Position numbers and translations under genes: made by a program. Of a stretch of DNA of 32,751 nt, positions 16,026 to 26,226 are shown one piece after another; position 1 is the stretch's first letter; the number at the start of each line of letters is the position of its first letter. Below the pieces are notes generated by a model. That model was not told where the DNA came from, did not search any database, and saw only the letters and a program-made list of their open reading frames with translations. Source of the stretch: Acidobacterium sp. (GTDB lineage Bacteria; Acidobacteriota; Vicinamibacteria; Vicinamibacterales; UBA2999); NCBI GenBank assembly GCA_002737365.1, contig NSIL01000027.1:1-32751 (forward strand). The letters run 5' to 3'.

Positions 16026-17843
16026 CTATTTCCGCGCCGCCGGCGTCAGCGACGTCTCGCGCTTCTCGCTGCCACGCATGTAGAGCACTTTCGCCGGCTG
16101 GCCGATCTTCAGCAACTCCAGCGCAAACGTGTAGTCGTAGATGTTGGTGATCGACTGGCCAGCAATCTCGATCACCACGTCACCTTTGGCCAGCCCCGCC
16201 TGTTCCGCCGGACCACCGCCGATGACGCCGCCCAGCAGCAGGCCCTTCACATCCGACGCGTAGTCGGGAATCGTGCCTGTGAACAGGCGCAGGCCCGCGC
16301 GGCCGCCGGTCTCGGTTTTCTGCTCGACCTTGGTGAACAACGGCGCCTCGGGCGAATCCATCAGGCGCTTGATCACGCCCGACGCCAGCTCGCCGACCCG
16401 CACGAGATCCTCGTAGTTGATCTTGTCAGCGGTGTCGCTCGGCCGGTGGTACTCCTGATGGGCACCGGTGAAAAACGTCAGGCACGCCACGCTGGCGGTA
16501 TTGAAGCTGCCGACGTCAGTCGGCTGGTAGGGATCCTCCTGCAGCACCAGGTCGAAGCCGGCAGCGATGTTGGCCTGCTCGAGCAGCTTCGGCCACATCG
16601 CGCTGGTGCCCGTCGCCTGCACGGTGAGCTTGTTGTCAGCGACGCGGCCGACCATGTCGAAGTTGAGGTACCCCGCCAGGGCGTCGAGCGGCACCGGCGG
16701 CTTGGCCACAAACGCGGCCGAGCCCAGCAGGCCCAGTTCTTCTCCCGACCATAAGGCGATCAGCAGGTGGCGCTTGCGCGGCTGCGTGCTGAGCGCCTCA
16801 CCGATGGCCAGCACCGTCGCCGTGCCCGACGCGTTGTCATCGGCCCCGTGGTGAATGGCGTTGGCCTCTTCCTTGCCGGCCAGCGAGCCGCCGGTCGTGC
16901 CGCGGCCGAGGTGATCGTAGTGCGCGCCGACCGCGACCCACGGCTTGACCACGCCGGTCAGTGGCGTCGTCGCCGGCAGGTACGCGACGACGTTGTTGCC
17001 GGTTTGCTGCTGGCGGATCACGTTGGTCTTGAGCGTCACCGTAATGCCCGGGATGGCGAAGCCCGCCACATGCGGGTTGCCGCTGTCGAATTCCTTCTGC
17101 ACCGCGCCAAGCGACTTGCCTGCCGCCGCCATGATCGGCGCAAACGCATCGCCGCTGACGCTGGCCGCGGCAATGCCCGAACCGGCAATCGCGGTATCAA
17201 AGCTCATCGGCACCACGGTGCCGGCATTAGGCGAGTTTGGACCGGTGATCACGATCATGCCTTTGGCGCCGCGCTGGCGCGCCGCCTGGGCCTTGTAGCG
17301 AAGATCGGCGTAGCGCGCGAGAATGGCGCGCGTCTTCTGATCGGCGTCTTCCGGGAAGTAGCGGAACACGACGACGATCTTGTCCTTGACTTCGAGACCG
17401 GCGTAGCTGTCGTAGCCGAAGTTTTGCGCCTCGGGCACCACCAGCCCATATCCGGCAAACACCACGCGCCCAGTAGCCTCGACCGTATCGGAGAACGACA
17501 ATGCCTGGACGATGGCCGCGCCCGTGAAGGTCTGCGCGCCGCCCGCGTCCCTGGTGATCGTCATCGTGGTGCCGCCGTCCTTCGAGCCGGCGGTGAACGT
17601 GAACGGCATGCGGAAGTCGGTCAAGCCCGGCAGCGGCTTGGCGCCGATCCGCTTCAGCTCGCTGATGATGTAGTCGGCGGCCAGCTTCTCACCGGGCGAA
17701 CCCGTGAGCCGGCCCTCGAACTTGTCGGCTGCCAGCGTCTCGACCTGCGTCTTGGTCCGCGACTGCACGGCGGTGGATTGCGCATGCGGCGCAGCAACGG
17801 CCGCGAGCGCGATTAACAGCGAAGCGCGAAGTGAGTTCTTCAT
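16026..17843 (-). CDS. Secreted M28 peptidase with C-terminal PDZ domain
   Basis: This encodes 605 residues. The signal peptide MKNSLRASLLIALAAVAAPH ends with AQ. Residues about 110-240 form a PA-like domain (GRVVFAGYGLVVPE, GAKGMIVITGPNSPN). The M28 catalytic core from about 300 has VGAHYDHLGRG (His, Asp), GADDNASGT (bridging Asp), WSGEELGLLGS (Glu-Glu), NFDMVGR (Asp) and EYHRPSDTADKI (His). A PDZ domain closes the protein (about 510-600: GVIGGGPAEQAGLAKGDVVI, NIYDYTFAL). The start is fixed by the ATGA overlap with the end of the upstream propeller gene; upstream in-frame codons belong to that gene. It is probably an aminopeptidase with substrate or partner docking through the PDZ domain. 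Confidence 0.93.
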   Translation of the reverse strand: MKNSLRASLLIALAAVAAPHAQSTAVQSRTKTQVETLAADKFEGRLTGSPGEKLAADYIISELKRIGAKPLPGLTDFRMPFTFTAGSKDGGTTMTITRDAGGAQTFTGAAIVQALSFSDTVEATGRVVFAGYGLVVPEAQNFGYDSYAGLEVKDKIVVVFRYFPEDADQKTRAILARYADLRYKAQAARQRGAKGMIVITGPNSPNAGTVVPMSFDTAIAGSGIAAASVSGDAFAPIMAAAGKSLGAVQKEFDSGNPHVAGFAIPGITVTLKTNVIRQQQTGNNVVAYLPATTPLTGVVKPWVAVGAHYDHLGRGTTGGSLAGKEEANAIHHGADDNASGTATVLAIGEALSTQPRKRHLLIALWSGEELGLLGSAAFVAKPPVPLDALAGYLNFDMVGRVADNKLTVQATGTSAMWPKLLEQANIAAGFDLVLQEDPYQPTDVGSFNTASVACLTFFTGAHQEYHRPSDTADKINYEDLVRVGELASGVIKRLMDSPEAPLFTKVEQKTETGGRAGLRLFTGTIPDYASDVKGLLLGGVIGGGPAEQAGLAKGDVVIEIAGQSITNIYDYTFALELLKIGQPAKVLYMRGSEKRETSLTPAARK

Positions 17844-18982
17844 TTGGTGTTGGCCTTCCGAGGCGGAGCCGCCTTGAGCGCCGCCATCGCGGCCTCGTGA
17901 TTCCACTGCGCCAGGTAAATCTGCCCAGCCGATCCCGGGCCGCCGGCTCGAGCCGAGGTGAACGCCATCTGGGTGCCGTCAGGCGAGGGCACCGGCAGGC
18001 CATCGAAGCCGGGGGTGTGGGTGATCTGGACCGGTTCCTTGATGCCCGCCTTGTCGACCATGAACACTTCGAAGTTCTCGAAGCCGAGCTTGTTCGAGGC
18101 GAACACGAAGTACTCGCCCGACGGATGCTCGTACGGCGCCCAGCTCATGGCAGCGAAGTCGGTGATCTGCCTCTTGTCGGTGCCGTCCGGCTTCATCGTC
18201 CAGACGTTGGCGATTAGCCCGTTCTCTTCGAAGTGGCGCCAGACGATGCGGCCGTCCTTGGTGAAGAAGGTGCCGCCGTCGTAACCGGCCCAGTCGGTGA
18301 GGCGCTTCTGCTCAGTGCCGTCGGCCTTCATGATGTAGACCTCGGCGAAGAACGAGGCGTCGAGCGTGAGCTGCTTCTGCTCGGCCGGCGACAGTGTGCG
18401 GTTGTAGGCATCGCGCATCGACGAGAACACAATCCACTGGCCATCTGGTGAGTAGCCGCCTTCGGCGTCGTAGCCCTTCGCCGTGGTCAACTGCTTCATG
18501 GCACCGGTTTTTTCGCTATACGCGAAGATGTCCATCTCCGGGTCGTAGTCCCACGCGTAGCGGCGCTCCTTGCCCGAGGCGCGGAAGTCGAGTTCGTCCT
18601 TCTGGTACTGCAGCGACTTGGGATCGAGGTGCGTCGAGCCGAACATGATCTCGTCGCTGCCGGGACGGAAGAACGCGCACGTCGTCTTGCCCATGCCGGG
18701 CGAGACGCGCTTGGTGTCGCCGGTGGCGAAGTCGAGCACGAAGATTTGGTAGAACGGGTTGGCGGGGTCGCGCTCGCTCTGGAAGACCAGGCGCTTGCCG
18801 TCGGGCGACCAGTAACCTTCACCGGCGCGCTTGCCCTCGACCGTCAGCCGGCGGACGCGGCTCAGAAAGGTTCGCTCACCTGTCGGGGCTTGCGTGGCCA
18901 CCGGCACCGCCGCCGACAAGAACACGGCCGCCGAACACAGCGACACGGCGGCAAATACTCTTTTCGTCAAGACGTCAGGCAT
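17840..18982 (-). CDS. Secreted TolB/PD40-type beta-propeller protein
   Basis: This encodes 380 residues with a signal peptide (VFAAVSLCSAAVFLSAAVPV, then ATQA). Repeated blades carry the PD40 signature: GEGYWSPDGKRLVFQSERD, EGGYSPDGQWIVFSSMRD, MKADGTEQKRLTDW, MKPDGTDKRQITDF and LPVPSPDGTQMAFTSARAG. This is a binding or scaffold fold; no catalytic domain is present. Such proteins often accompany secreted peptidases, and here it is translationally coupled (ATGA) to the M28-PDZ peptidase. It is preceded by a GGGGA Shine-Dalgarno-like sequence 4 nt before the ATG. A TAGAAT box about 27 nt upstream could give a second promoter inside the operon. Confidence 0.88.
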   Translation of the reverse strand: MPDVLTKRVFAAVSLCSAAVFLSAAVPVATQAPTGERTFLSRVRRLTVEGKRAGEGYWSPDGKRLVFQSERDPANPFYQIFVLDFATGDTKRVSPGMGKTTCAFFRPGSDEIMFGSTHLDPKSLQYQKDELDFRASGKERRYAWDYDPEMDIFAYSEKTGAMKQLTTAKGYDAEGGYSPDGQWIVFSSMRDAYNRTLSPAEQKQLTLDASFFAEVYIMKADGTEQKRLTDWAGYDGGTFFTKDGRIVWRHFEENGLIANVWTMKPDGTDKRQITDFAAMSWAPYEHPSGEYFVFASNKLGFENFEVFMVDKAGIKEPVQITHTPGFDGLPVPSPDGTQMAFTSARAGGPGSAGQIYLAQWNHEAAMAALKAAPPRKANTK

Positions 18983-19008
18983 TTGGTCCCCACAAATCGA
19001 AGCCCTTC

Positions 19009-19014
19009 ATTCTA
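19009..19014 (-). promoter_or_regulatory. Putative -10 box (TAGAAT) for the propeller/M28-PDZ pair
   Basis: TAGAAT on the minus strand lies in the 44-nt gap between two same-strand genes, giving a short leader of roughly 20 nt with a GGGGA ribosome binding site. A matching -35 is not evident. Confidence 0.35.
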
Positions 19015-19026
19015 CCGGGTTCGGGG

Positions 19027-19701
19027 CTATTTCATCGGCACGCTGAGGTCGGTTGGTTTACCGGCTGTGACCGTGATTTTCTGCGGCGCGCTCTTCAACG
19101 ACTCGTGCCAGATGCGTAGCTCGTAGGTGCCGGGCGGGATGTTGTCGAGCGCGAAGCGCCCATCGGCTGCCGAGATCGCCGCGGCATTGTCGGTCACGAC
19201 CATCCACCCGCGCATCCAGGGATGGGTATTGCACACCAGCCGCACGTTGCCGGCGGCGCCAATCGGCTTGGTGATGGTCAGGCCGGGGATGGGCAGGGCG
19301 ACGTTGAACAGCGTCCGCCCGCTGTCGGTTTGCGCGTGGGTCGTGTGGAGAACCGCATCCTTGCTGGTGGTCTTCACGTTGGCGTTCGGACGCACAATCT
19401 GCACCCGCGGCGCGAAGGCGCACTTGTCGTTGGTGATCGTGGCTTCGGCCGCGGCCGCACGCTTGACGCCGGTCAGCACCACGACCGCGTTGGCCAGGCG
19501 GCCCTGTCCGTCAACCACGATGGCGTGGTCCGGCAGTTCGTGGCCGCACACCTTCTGATCGATCGTCACCCGCACCGGCGCCAGCCCCTTGGCGGTTGTC
19601 GTGATCGTTCCGGTGATGCTGCCGGTTTGCGCGTGTGCCGTGGTGGCTAGTGTCGCGCACGCAAGGGCTCCAAGAACTCCCAGACCAGATAACCGACGCA
19701 T
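19027..19701 (-). CDS. Secreted protein with cupredoxin-like copper motif and CarboxypepD-type domain
   Basis: This encodes 224 residues. The signal peptide MRRLSGLGVLGALACATLAT ends TAHAQ. The middle reads KVCGHELPDHAIVVDGQG, then RLANAVVVLTGVK, and near residue 153 it has CNTHPWMRGWMVV. C-x2-H-x2-M is the ligand loop of type 1 copper proteins such as amicyanin. The C-terminal part (SAADGRFALDNIPPGTYELR, WHES) is a carboxypeptidase-regulatory-like beta-sandwich. A periplasmic electron carrier or copper-binding surface protein is inferred. I could not verify the remaining copper histidine. The ATG at 19701 is supported by a GAGAGGGTGG stretch upstream; longer in-frame starts lie inside the preceding gene. 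It overlaps that gene by 55 nt. Confidence 0.82.
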   Translation of the reverse strand: MRRLSGLGVLGALACATLATTAHAQTGSITGTITTTAKGLAPVRVTIDQKVCGHELPDHAIVVDGQGRLANAVVVLTGVKRAAAAEATITNDKCAFAPRVQIVRPNANVKTTSKDAVLHTTHAQTDSGRTLFNVALPIPGLTITKPIGAAGNVRLVCNTHPWMRGWMVVTDNAAAISAADGRFALDNIPPGTYELRIWHESLKSAPQKITVTAGKPTDLSVPMK

Positions 19702-20069
19702 GACACCACCCTCTCGCCGCAGTACTTGACGGGAATCGAGACTCCGAGCGACGCGGCCAACGCGCCCGTGCCGGTGAGACCTTTGCGAACCTGCGGAGTC
19801 ACCCATAGCTTCTGGTTCTCCCCGTTCAGCTCGACGCCGAGCGTCCAGTTATTCGGTGCTGCGCTGCTGTCGCGTCCGACGTACAGATTGTAGAGATACG
19901 CGCGATCGACCAGGGTATCGACCGGCACGATGACGAACTCGTTCTCTGGAAACGCCTTCTCGGTGATGATCGGCCGCGCGCACCACGCCCCCCACATTTC
20001 GGGGATGGTGGTGGGCTGGACGAGTTGGCCACCCAGGCTGAGCGTGGCGGCGAGAAGAAGCGACGTCAA
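19647..20069 (-). CDS. Small secreted protein of unknown function
   Basis: This encodes about 140 residues from a TTG start. LTSLLLAATLSLGGQL looks like a short signal sequence. The body (PEMWGAWCARPIITEKAFPE, YLYNLYVGRDSSAAPNNWTL, KLWVTPQVRKGL) has normal protein-like composition but matches nothing I recognise. Two cysteines near the end (VKYCGERVVSCVGY) could form a disulfide. CATAGT lies 7 nt before the TTG, and GAAGG directly abuts it, so either leaderless initiation or a different start is possible. Its 3' end overlaps the next gene by 55 nt in another frame, which supports cotranscription but also lowers certainty. Confidence 0.5.
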   Translation of the reverse strand: MTSLLLAATLSLGGQLVQPTTIPEMWGAWCARPIITEKAFPENEFVIVPVDTLVDRAYLYNLYVGRDSSAAPNNWTLGVELNGENQKLWVTPQVRKGLTGTGALAASLGVSIPVKYCGERVVSCVGYLVWEFLEPLRARH

Positions 20070-20143
20070 CCTTCGGACTATGCCGGATCGGTGTGCGAAT
20101 CGCCAAGACGCGGCCGGTGCTGTCGGCTCGCGACCGAGAGGGA

Positions 20144-20180
20144 TTGCCTTTCCAATTGAAAGTAGTTAAAATCACTACTT
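20144..20180 (+). promoter_or_regulatory. Promoter and operator of the toxin-antitoxin operon
   Basis: TTGCCT (20144-20149) and TAAAAT (20167-20172) are separated by exactly 17 bp, a good sigma70-type promoter. A perfect inverted repeat, AAGTAGT (20160-20166) and ACTACTT (20174-20180) with a 7-nt spacer, straddles the -10. An operator here fits autorepression by the antitoxin or antitoxin-toxin complex, as known for Phd and VapB families. Confidence 0.65.
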
Positions 20181-20194
20181 CAGGAAATACGAAT

Positions 20195-20440
20195 ATGAAC
20201 ACTTCCATTTCGGCGGCCACCGCCAATCGCGATTTCTCGACGCTGCTCCGCAAGGTCCGCGGCGGCGCGACGTTTGTGGTGACGTCGCATGGACGACCCG
20301 TGGCTCGGCTGGTGCCCGTGGCCGCCGGGGCGATGCTGGCTGGAACGGCTAAGAAGACACTGTTCCAGCGGCTGGCCGCGGCTCCCGTGCTTGATGCCGG
20401 CCGGTGGACCCGCGATGAACTCTACGAGGACGAACGATGA
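20195..20440 (+). CDS. Phd/YefM-type antitoxin
   Basis: This encodes an 81-residue antitoxin. The N-terminal half, SAATANRDFSTLLRKV followed by RGGATFVVTSHGRPVARLVP, is the classic Phd/YefM DNA-binding fold. The C-terminal tail (GRWTRDELYEDER) is acidic and would wrap the toxin. AGGA sits 9 nt before the ATG at 20195. The 4-nt ATGA overlap with the PIN gene is typical of toxin-antitoxin pairs. Autoregulation is expected through the inverted repeat at 20160-20180. An upstream in-frame ATG at 20093 would read through the promoter and is rejected. Confidence 0.9.
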   Translation: MNTSISAATANRDFSTLLRKVRGGATFVVTSHGRPVARLVPVAAGAMLAGTAKKTLFQRLAAAPVLDAGRWTRDELYEDER

Positions 20441-20883
20441 ACGTCGCCGTGGACACCAACATCCTTGCCTACGCCGAAGGCATCAACGGATTGCACAACC
20501 GCGACGAGGCCATCGCGTTGCTGCAAGCGCTTCCCCCGGAGTCCACGCTGGTGCCGGTGCAGGCGCTTGGTGAGTTGTTCACGGCACTCGTCCGCAAGGC
20601 CCGCAAGTCCCGCGCCGAAGCTGCGGCCGCCGTGCTTAGTTGGGGCGACGCCTTTCCGTTGATCGAGACCTCGAACGAGGTGCTGCTGGCGGCCACCGAC
20701 CTGGCCCAGGCGCATCAACTCAGTCTTTGGGATGCCGTCATGCTATCGGCGGCCGCCGACGCGCGGTGCCGGCTGCTGCTGTCCGAGGATCTGCAGGATG
20801 GCTTCACCTGGCGCGGTGTGACGGTCATCAATCCGTTCGCGGCGCGGCGACACCCCTTGCTCGAGGCCCTCATCCAGGCCTGA
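20437..20883 (+). CDS. PIN-domain ribonuclease toxin, VapC-like
   Basis: This encodes a 148-residue PIN nuclease. The acidic metal-binding residues are in place: Asp6 in AVDTNILAYA, Glu46 in ALGELF, Asp99 in LWDAVMLSAA, and the Glu/Asp pair at about 117-118 in LLLSEDLQDG. It ends with VTVINPF, standard for VapC. It would cleave RNA (in characterised VapCs, often tRNA or 23S rRNA) when released from the antitoxin. It is coupled to the antitoxin by the ATGA overlap. Nothing suggests decay. Confidence 0.92.
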   Translation: MNVAVDTNILAYAEGINGLHNRDEAIALLQALPPESTLVPVQALGELFTALVRKARKSRAEAAAAVLSWGDAFPLIETSNEVLLAATDLAQAHQLSLWDAVMLSAAADARCRLLLSEDLQDGFTWRGVTVINPFAARRHPLLEALIQA

Positions 20884-20984
20884 GTGCCGTTCGTCGGCAG
20901 GAATCGACCATTCATGGTCACCAACCCACAGGTGAGCGCCTTCCGTTCGCCTGGCGGTCCGCTCCCTACTAGGCTGTATGCACC

Positions 20985-23159
<2,175 letters not shown>

Positions 23160-23214
23160 ACTAGCGCGCCAGATGCGCCTCGCTCCTGATCTCGCCGTTC
23201 TCCTGAGCTCTTCC

Positions 23215-26088
23215 TTAGAAGCGGTATTTCACGCCGAGCTTGAAGACGCGCGCGGCGATGATCTCGGTCGGCTGCAGGTAGGTCGAGCCCACGCGGTTGG
23301 TCTGCGCCGTGATGGTGTTGGTGTTTAACGAGTTGAACAAGTCGAAGGTGCCTTCCAGTGACTGGTTGCCCCAGGTCTTGAACCGCTTCGAGACGCGACT
23401 ATCCCAAATCTTCGTCCATCCGTAGCGGCCTGCCTGCGAGTCGACACGCACGGGTACCAGCACGTTGTTGGCATCGCGGATCTGCACTTCGCGGAAGTAA
23501 TAGTCACCGCTCTGGGCCAACAGCGACGTCGAGTACATCAAGCCCCAGGGCAGGTTGTAGCTGCCGCTGACGCGCATGGCGTAGTTCCACGACGGCTTGG
23601 CGAACGCGAAGTTCTGCACGCCGTAGTTGGTCCCCGTGACCGTGCCGGTGCCATACAGCGCTTCGTTCGGGTTGCGCGGGGTGTTGTCCTGCAGGTCGCG
23701 ATAATCAGCGTCGAACGACACCAGGAAGGTGTAGTTATTCGACAACTGCTTGTTCAGCGTGGTGCCGAACGCGTGGTAGCTGTTGTTGCCGGTGGCCTTC
23801 ACGATGCGCTCGATGTTCTGGCCGAACGTCGGGTAGGTGCGCGGCACCGAGTAGATGGTCAGCACCTTGTCGTCGGCGGTGCCGGTGGTGTTGTCACGAC
23901 CCGGGTCGATGCCGGTCGTGGTCTGCGTGTACGCGTCGTACGGCAGGGCGAGGTTGACCGCCTGGTTGCCGTTGCCGTCCTTCTTGTGCACGTAGTTGAA
24001 CTGGACGGTCAACACGCGGCTCAGGCCCAGGTCGAGCCCGGCGGTGTACTCCTCGACGAACGGTCCCTTCAGGTCCGGCGTGAACGAACGCGTCAAGCCG
24101 CCGCCCGAGGTGGACGTCAGGTTGGCGGGCACCGGCACGTAGGGAATGCGGCCATCCCAGTTCGAGTAGGTGCGCGTGATGATCGCGTTCGGGTTGACGT
24201 CGGCCGCGCCTGGGCCGGGGTTGGCCGAGGCGCCTGAACTGCCGCCCACGTAGCGGCCGTAGCTGGCGCGCACCGCGACGCGTCCCTCGCCGGTGATGTC
24301 ATAGACGGCGGAAATGCGCGGCACGAACGTCTGGTAGATCGGGAAGTTGTCTTCGCCCTTCGCCGCGAAGATGTTGGCCGTGGCAAACGGGCCGGTGCCC
24401 GGGTTGCCCTGCTCCGGCAGGAAGCTCGAGTAGCGGTCGAAGCGAATGCCGACATTCAGCGTCAATTTGCGGCTCACCGTGATCTTGTCGTTGAAGTACG
24501 CCGAGTTGTACCACTCGCCAGAGCCGGTGGTGTTCGGGTAGTCGTAGACCAGGACCGAGTCGGGCCGCGTGAAGCAGCCGTCGTAGTTGGCGGACTCGTT
24601 GCAGGCCGCGTCGCCGGCGACGCTGCGGTAGCGGTACTGCTGCTGGTTCGGGTAGCCGATGTTCTTGGTTTCGATGATGTTCCGCCAGCCGAGATAGCCC
24701 GTCTTCAGTTCATGGTTCTTGCCCCACATGTTGGCGAAGTAGGCGAACGTCGCGCCGTACTGCCAGCGCCGAGGCATCCGGTCGGTTTCGAGGAACGCGC
24801 CGCGCACGGCCGTCGTTGACAGGTCGCTCTTGCGCACGTCGGTCGTCCATGGCACGTCCGGCCACCAGTAGCCACCACGCTGCAGGCTGGCATCGAAGGT
24901 CGCGCGCGACGACAGGACCGACAGCCACTTGAACGACGGTCCGACCAGAGAAAACGAGTCCTGGTTCTGCGTCGATTCGAGCGGCACAAAGCGGCTGGCC
25001 GTGCGATAGGGCTGCCACTTGCGGCCGACCTGGCCCATGGCCTCGAACTTGTTGCTCTTGGTCACCTGGTAGGTGACCTTCAGCGTCGGGTCCTGCAGCT
25101 TGGTGTAGAACTCAACCTGCTGCTTGTCCGACAACTGAATGAAGCCAGGAATCAGCTGGCCGGACTCGGCGTCGCGGTGGCTCGCGTAGAACCACAGGCG
25201 GTCCTTCAGCACCGGGCCGCCGATTTCGCCGTAGAAGTCCTTCTGGCTGGTGAACTTGTTGACGCCGGGCGCGTAGCCCTTGGCCAGCAACTTGGAGGTG
25301 ACGTTGGTGCCCTGGAAATCGCCCGACTGGTAGTTGGCCGAGCCAAGGCCCTTGAACTTGTTACCGCCAGACTTGACCACCAGGTTCATGGTCACGCCGG
25401 GATTCATGGCGTCAGCGCCCTTGGCCGCCGTCGTGATCTGCGCTTCTTCATAGGTGCCAAAGTCGCCGTAGGTCTGATCCCAGATCATGCCGTCATAGCT
25501 GACCACGCCGCCGCCGGCGCGTCCGAACGTGCGCGCGCCAGGGCCCGAGCCGGTGCCGAAGCTCGACCCGCCGACGTCCAACGAGGTCGCATAGAGACCC
25601 GGAATCATCGAAACCAGCGCTGTCAGGCTGCGGCTGGATGGCAGGTCGTCAAGCTTCTGCTGATCCCAGTTGACCGCGATATTCGCCGATTCGAGGTCGA
25701 TGGTCGGTGACTGGCTCGTGACCGTGACGCTTTCCTGCAGCGTCGCCACTTCCAGCTTGCCGTTGATCGTGGCTGTCGCGCCGGCATTCAGGTTGACGCC
25801 TTCGATGTTCAGGGTGGCGAACCCCGGCAACTCGAACGACACCTTGTACTGGCCACCCGACAGCAGCGTGAAGCGATACACGCCTTGCTCATTCGAGACC
25901 GTCGTGCGTGCTCCGCCGATCATGTTGGGACTGGCAATTGATACCGTGACGCCAGGCAAGGCCCCGCCGCTGGCGTCCGTCGCCCGGCCCGTAATTGCAC
26001 CGGTCTGTTGCTGCGCCTCCGCCGAGCCTGCCAGCGCAATAGCCAGCGCCAGCGAACTCAACACCACACTCCAAGACTTCCAATTCAC
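23215..26088 (-). CDS. TonB-dependent receptor with N-terminal CarboxypepD domain (Oar-like)
   Basis: This is an outer-membrane receptor of about 957 residues of the type abundant in Acidobacteria. It has a signal peptide (SVVLSSLALAIALAGSAEAQ), then a carboxypeptidase-regulatory domain (GAITGRATDASGGALPGVTV, EQGVYRFTLLSGGQYKVSF). A plug-like region starts TVTSQSPTIDLESANIA, followed by a long barrel ending VFKLGVKYRF with terminal Phe. The GTG at 26088 has AAGGAG 6 nt upstream and is preferred over an in-frame GTG at 26109, which lacks one and adds seven residues. The ligand is unknown; large oligomers such as peptides or glycans are typical guesses. A TATAAA box lies about 72 nt upstream. 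Confidence 0.9.
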   Translation of the reverse strand: MNWKSWSVVLSSLALAIALAGSAEAQQQTGAITGRATDASGGALPGVTVSIASPNMIGGARTTVSNEQGVYRFTLLSGGQYKVSFELPGFATLNIEGVNLNAGATATINGKLEVATLQESVTVTSQSPTIDLESANIAVNWDQQKLDDLPSSRSLTALVSMIPGLYATSLDVGGSSFGTGSGPGARTFGRAGGGVVSYDGMIWDQTYGDFGTYEEAQITTAAKGADAMNPGVTMNLVVKSGGNKFKGLGSANYQSGDFQGTNVTSKLLAKGYAPGVNKFTSQKDFYGEIGGPVLKDRLWFYASHRDAESGQLIPGFIQLSDKQQVEFYTKLQDPTLKVTYQVTKSNKFEAMGQVGRKWQPYRTASRFVPLESTQNQDSFSLVGPSFKWLSVLSSRATFDASLQRGGYWWPDVPWTTDVRKSDLSTTAVRGAFLETDRMPRRWQYGATFAYFANMWGKNHELKTGYLGWRNIIETKNIGYPNQQQYRYRSVAGDAACNESANYDGCFTRPDSVLVYDYPNTTGSGEWYNSAYFNDKITVSRKLTLNVGIRFDRYSSFLPEQGNPGTGPFATANIFAAKGEDNFPIYQTFVPRISAVYDITGEGRVAVRASYGRYVGGSSGASANPGPGAADVNPNAIITRTYSNWDGRIPYVPVPANLTSTSGGGLTRSFTPDLKGPFVEEYTAGLDLGLSRVLTVQFNYVHKKDGNGNQAVNLALPYDAYTQTTTGIDPGRDNTTGTADDKVLTIYSVPRTYPTFGQNIERIVKATGNNSYHAFGTTLNKQLSNNYTFLVSFDADYRDLQDNTPRNPNEALYGTGTVTGTNYGVQNFAFAKPSWNYAMRVSGSYNLPWGLMYSTSLLAQSGDYYFREVQIRDANNVLVPVRVDSQAGRYGWTKIWDSRVSKRFKTWGNQSLEGTFDLFNSLNTNTITAQTNRVGSTYLQPTEIIAARVFKLGVKYRF

Positions 26089-26126
26089 AGACGACTCCTT
26101 GTCGAGCACTCACCCCATGAAGACAG

Positions 26127-26137
26127 GGGACGGTCCC
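26127..26137. repeat. Palindrome GGGACGGTCCC
   Basis: GGGAC and GTCCC flank a single G in the leader region of the Oar-like receptor gene. From memory, GGGGACGGTCCC is a frequent short repeat in GC-rich soil bacteria, but I cannot confirm copy number here. An operator is the alternative. Confidence 0.35.
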
Positions 26138-26159
26138 AGGGCGGACTCGATCAGGGAAC

Positions 26160-26165
26160 TTTATA
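26160..26165 (-). promoter_or_regulatory. Putative -10 box (TATAAA) for the Oar-like receptor
   Basis: On the minus strand TGCTATAAAG is the most AT-rich stretch between the divergent receptor and M28 genes. It would give a leader of about 65 nt with the AAGGAG ribosome binding site. No good -35 is visible. Confidence 0.4.
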
Positions 26166-26212
26166 GCACTGATTTCGCCACGAAGTTCACGGCGTTGCAC
26201 CCCTCATGCTGC

Positions 26213-26218
26213 GATAAT
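26213..26218 (+). promoter_or_regulatory. Putative -10 box (GATAAT) for the third M28 gene
   Basis: GATAAT ends 8 nt before the ATG at 26227. The intervening CAAACCCC has no ribosome binding site, so a leaderless transcript is inferred. Confidence 0.4.
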
Positions 26219-26226
26219 CAAACCCC

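Noticed and set aside
20093-20194. Longer antitoxin starting at 20093
   Set aside because: This stretch contains the operon's promoter and operator, and the antitoxin fold begins just after 20195.
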